The notes below the pieces were generated by a model. The model was not told the origin of the DNA, searched no databases, and worked only from the letters and a program-made list of their open reading frames with translations. A DNA stretch of 64,000 nt from Pontibacter deserti (GTDB lineage: Bacteria; Bacteroidota; Bacteroidia; Cytophagales; Hymenobacteraceae), in the NCBI RefSeq assembly GCF_023630255.1, contig NZ_JALPRS010000001.1, positions 62,001-126,000 on the forward strand, given 5' to 3'. The position numbers and the translations under genes are program-made. Positions 61,920 through 64,000 of this stretch are shown one piece after another. Each line of letters opens with the position of its first letter. Position 1 is the stretch's first letter.

Positions 61920-64000
61920 ATGATAAAATTGTACACTGCTTTACTTCTGTCTATTCTTCCTGTTATAGGGTTAGCACAGAACGGCAAGGTAACAGGCATT
62001 ATAAAGAGTGGAACTGAAAGGATTGGATTTGCAAGTATCGGGCTTGAAGGAACCAGCCTTGGTGCCACGGCAACAGCTAATGGTAGTTTCGAGATAGGAC
62101 AGGTGCCTGCAGGCAACTATAAGCTTCTGGTGTCGGTGCTGGGTTATAAAAAGTTTAGGCAAAGTATATCCGTAAAACCCGGCCTGGATACAAACCTGCA
62201 GGTGCAATTGGAAAAAGATGATGCCCGGCTAAACGAAGTAGTGGTAACCGGAACAATGCGCGAAACCTACTTAACGGAGTCGCCAGTGCCGGTTGAAATC
62301 TATACCCCGGCCTATTTCCGGAAGAACCCGACTCCAGCTTTGTTTGAGGCCCTGGAAATAGTAAATGGCGTACAGCCTCAGATAAACTGCAACGTATGCG
62401 GTACCGGCGATATTCATATAAACGGAATGGAAGGGGCCTATACAATGGTGTTGATAGATGGTATGCCGATCATGAGTGCATTGTCTACGGTGTATGGGCT
62501 GAGCGGCATACCCAACAGCCTGGTAGAGCGGATAGAGGTGGTAAAAGGGCCGGCATCTACCTTGTATGGGTCAGAAGCGGTGGCCGGCCTGATAAATGTG
62601 ATCACTAAAAGCCCTGTAAAAGCGCCTGTTGCAACAGCAGATGTATTTTATACTTCCCATAAAGAACTGAACGCGGATGTAGGTATAAGTAAAAGGCTGG
62701 GTGCAGCATCCACTATACTTAGTACCAACTATTTCCGGAACCAAGACAGGCGCGATGTGAACAACGATAACTTTACAGACATTCCTCTACAGCACCGGGT
62801 ATCCGTTTTTAATAAGTGGAGCCTTGCAAGAACGGGCGGTAAAACAGCTGACCTAGCACTCCGGTATTATTATGAAGACCGCTTCGGCGGTGAATTGCAA
62901 TGGTCTCAGGCTTTTCGGGGCGGCGACAGCATTTATGGCGAGTCGGTGTATACACGTCGCTACGAAATGCTGGGCGCTTATCAACTGCCCATATCGGAGC
63001 GTGTTATGCTCAGCTACTCTTATAATGATCATCTCCAGAACTCAGTTTATGGCAATACTATTTACAAAGGCCACCAACGGGTATTATTTGGGCAACTGGT
63101 TTGGGATAAGCAACTTACATCTGCCTTTAACTTACTGGCGGGCACTGCTTACCGCTATACTTATTACGATGATAATACCCCTGCAACCGGTACCCAGGAC
63201 AAAACTGATCCGGATTATACTTCGCTGCCCGGAGCTTTTCTACAGGGCGAGTATAAAATTGCCCCAACCACAACGTTATTAACCGGGTTGCGCTACGACT
63301 ATAATTCCGACCACGGCAGCATATTTACGCCACGCTTTAACCTGAAATGGAGTCCGGATAAAGACAACACGCTCCGGCTTAGCCTGGGCAATGGCTACCG
63401 TGTGGTAAACCTTTTTACAGAAGACCATGCCGCGCTGACCGGAGCCCGCACCATCGTTATCCGGAATGAACTTAAACCTGAGCAGTCTTACAACGCCAGC
63501 CTTAACTACCAGCGCTATATTAACCTGAGCGCAGGGTACCTCGAACTGGAAGGCTCTGCATTCTATACTTACTTCACAAACAAGATCGTAGCAGATTTTC
63601 TGACAGATAATGACCTGATCATTTATGACAACCTGAGCGGGTATGCTATTTCAAAAGGGTTGGCCCTGGATGCAGAGTTGGTTTTTACACTTCCGCTTAA
63701 GTTAAATACAGGCATTACCTGGATGGACGTATACCAGGTAAACAAACTTGGCGAAGGCCGTAAAGAACGTGTTCCGCAACTTAATGCACCTGCTTTTTCA
63801 GCTACGTTTGCGGCTTCTTATAACTTTATAAATGCAGGGCTTACCTTAGATTATACCGGAAGTATAAAAGGGCCTATGCACCTGCCTGTGCAGGAAAACG
63901 ACTTCAGGCCGGATAGGTCGCCGTGGTTTACCCTGCAGAATATCCAGCTTACCAAGGCATTGGCTAATGGACTGGAGTTTTATGGTGGTGTAAAGAATAT
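61920..64000 (+). CDS. TonB-dependent receptor with CxxC plug motif, 3' end cut by window
   Basis: The first 693 residues of an outer-membrane receptor start at ATG 61920. It has a signal peptide (1-19), a carboxypeptidase-like N-terminal domain (about 22-98), a plug domain (about 105-225) with the classic VVVTGTMRE TonB-box region, EVVKGPASTLYGSEAVAGLINVITK in two parts, and then barrel strands. The plug carries an unusual INCNVCGTGDIHINGMEG segment (about 158-175), with two Cys in CxxC that could bind a metal such as copper; I recall this motif from a subgroup of metal-linked receptors but cannot prove the substrate. The C-terminus lies beyond the window. Confidence 0.9.
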   Translation, partial: MIKLYTALLLSILPVIGLAQNGKVTGIIKSGTERIGFASIGLEGTSLGATATANGSFEIGQVPAGNYKLLVSVLGYKKFRQSISVKPGLDTNLQVQLEKDDARLNEVVVTGTMRETYLTESPVPVEIYTPAYFRKNPTPALFEALEIVNGVQPQINCNVCGTGDIHINGMEGAYTMVLIDGMPIMSALSTVYGLSGIPNSLVERIEVVKGPASTLYGSEAVAGLINVITKSPVKAPVATADVFYTSHKELNADVGISKRLGAASTILSTNYFRNQDRRDVNNDNFTDIPLQHRVSVFNKWSLARTGGKTADLALRYYYEDRFGGELQWSQAFRGGDSIYGESVYTRRYEMLGAYQLPISERVMLSYSYNDHLQNSVYGNTIYKGHQRVLFGQLVWDKQLTSAFNLLAGTAYRYTYYDDNTPATGTQDKTDPDYTSLPGAFLQGEYKIAPTTTLLTGLRYDYNSDHGSIFTPRFNLKWSPDKDNTLRLSLGNGYRVVNLFTEDHAALTGARTIVIRNELKPEQSYNASLNYQRYINLSAGYLELEGSAFYTYFTNKIVADFLTDNDLIIYDNLSGYAISKGLALDAELVFTLPLKLNTGITWMDVYQVNKLGEGRKERVPQLNAPAFSATFAASYNFINAGLTLDYTGSIKGPMHLPVQENDFRPDRSPWFTLQNIQLTKALANGLEFYGGVKN

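Noticed and set aside
1-64000. TATACTTTG words read as primary promoter -7 boxes everywhere
   Set aside because: They do not fit TAnnTTTG spacing exactly and occur inside genes on both strands, so I treat them as part of the heptamer signal.

Overview
The window looks like a chromosomal segment of a Bacteroidota bacterium, most likely order Cytophagales, family Hymenobacteraceae (Pontibacter-like). This is inferred from family content (CarboxypepD_reg-type TonB receptors, a DUF4249 lipoprotein, DUF5687, TPR-histidine kinases, PD40-amidohydrolases), from TAnnTTTG promoter boxes, and from weak Shine-Dalgarno sites. No rRNA, phage, insertion sequence or CRISPR was seen. About 47 protein genes and two tRNA genes are supported.

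Layout. 1-8081: an envelope-stress or efflux locus. A HlyD adaptor, MacB-like ATPase, FtsX permease and a toast_rack-type protein read leftward, diverging from an NtrC-type response regulator and its histidine kinase; the spacer carries repeated TGTCYGC half-sites and sigma54-like promoters. 8131-17040: a MutS-like ATPase, thioredoxin, MFS transporter, HNH protein, DUF6687-like protein, universal stress protein, two lipoproteins sharing a small Cys/His domain (one a thermonuclease), and a TPR histidine kinase. 17242-28767: a large PD40-amidohydrolase, SbcC, an erythromycin-esterase-like lipoprotein, SbcD and a small unknown protein. 28949-32409: a sulfur-stress locus (CstB-like persulfide dioxygenase/rhodanese, rhodanese lipoprotein, ArsR repressor with a perfect operator, YeiH exporter). 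32457-39768: a surface-antigen barrel, two amidohydrolase-family proteins with partly lost metal sites, and a class III aminotransferase.

40040-47954: a TonB receptor with a DUF4249 lipoprotein, a PAS histidine kinase, small proteins, an MBL hydrolase and peptidase E. 48652-56512: rlmD, an unknown gene, thiL, an M23 peptidase, fabG and a VWA-type membrane protein. 57181-64000: two identical tRNA-Lys genes, a TPR/SH3 membrane protein, an SDR, a DUF5687/ABC export pair and a truncated TonB receptor with a CxxC plug motif.

Two layers lie on top of the genes. The words AAGTATA/TATACTT and CTATAG are greatly over-represented in coding and non-coding DNA alike. A family of mosaic intergenic repeats, built from re-used hairpin modules, fills the long gaps at about 20.9-21.5, 38.4, 48.0-48.5, 51.7 and 56.5-57.0 kb.
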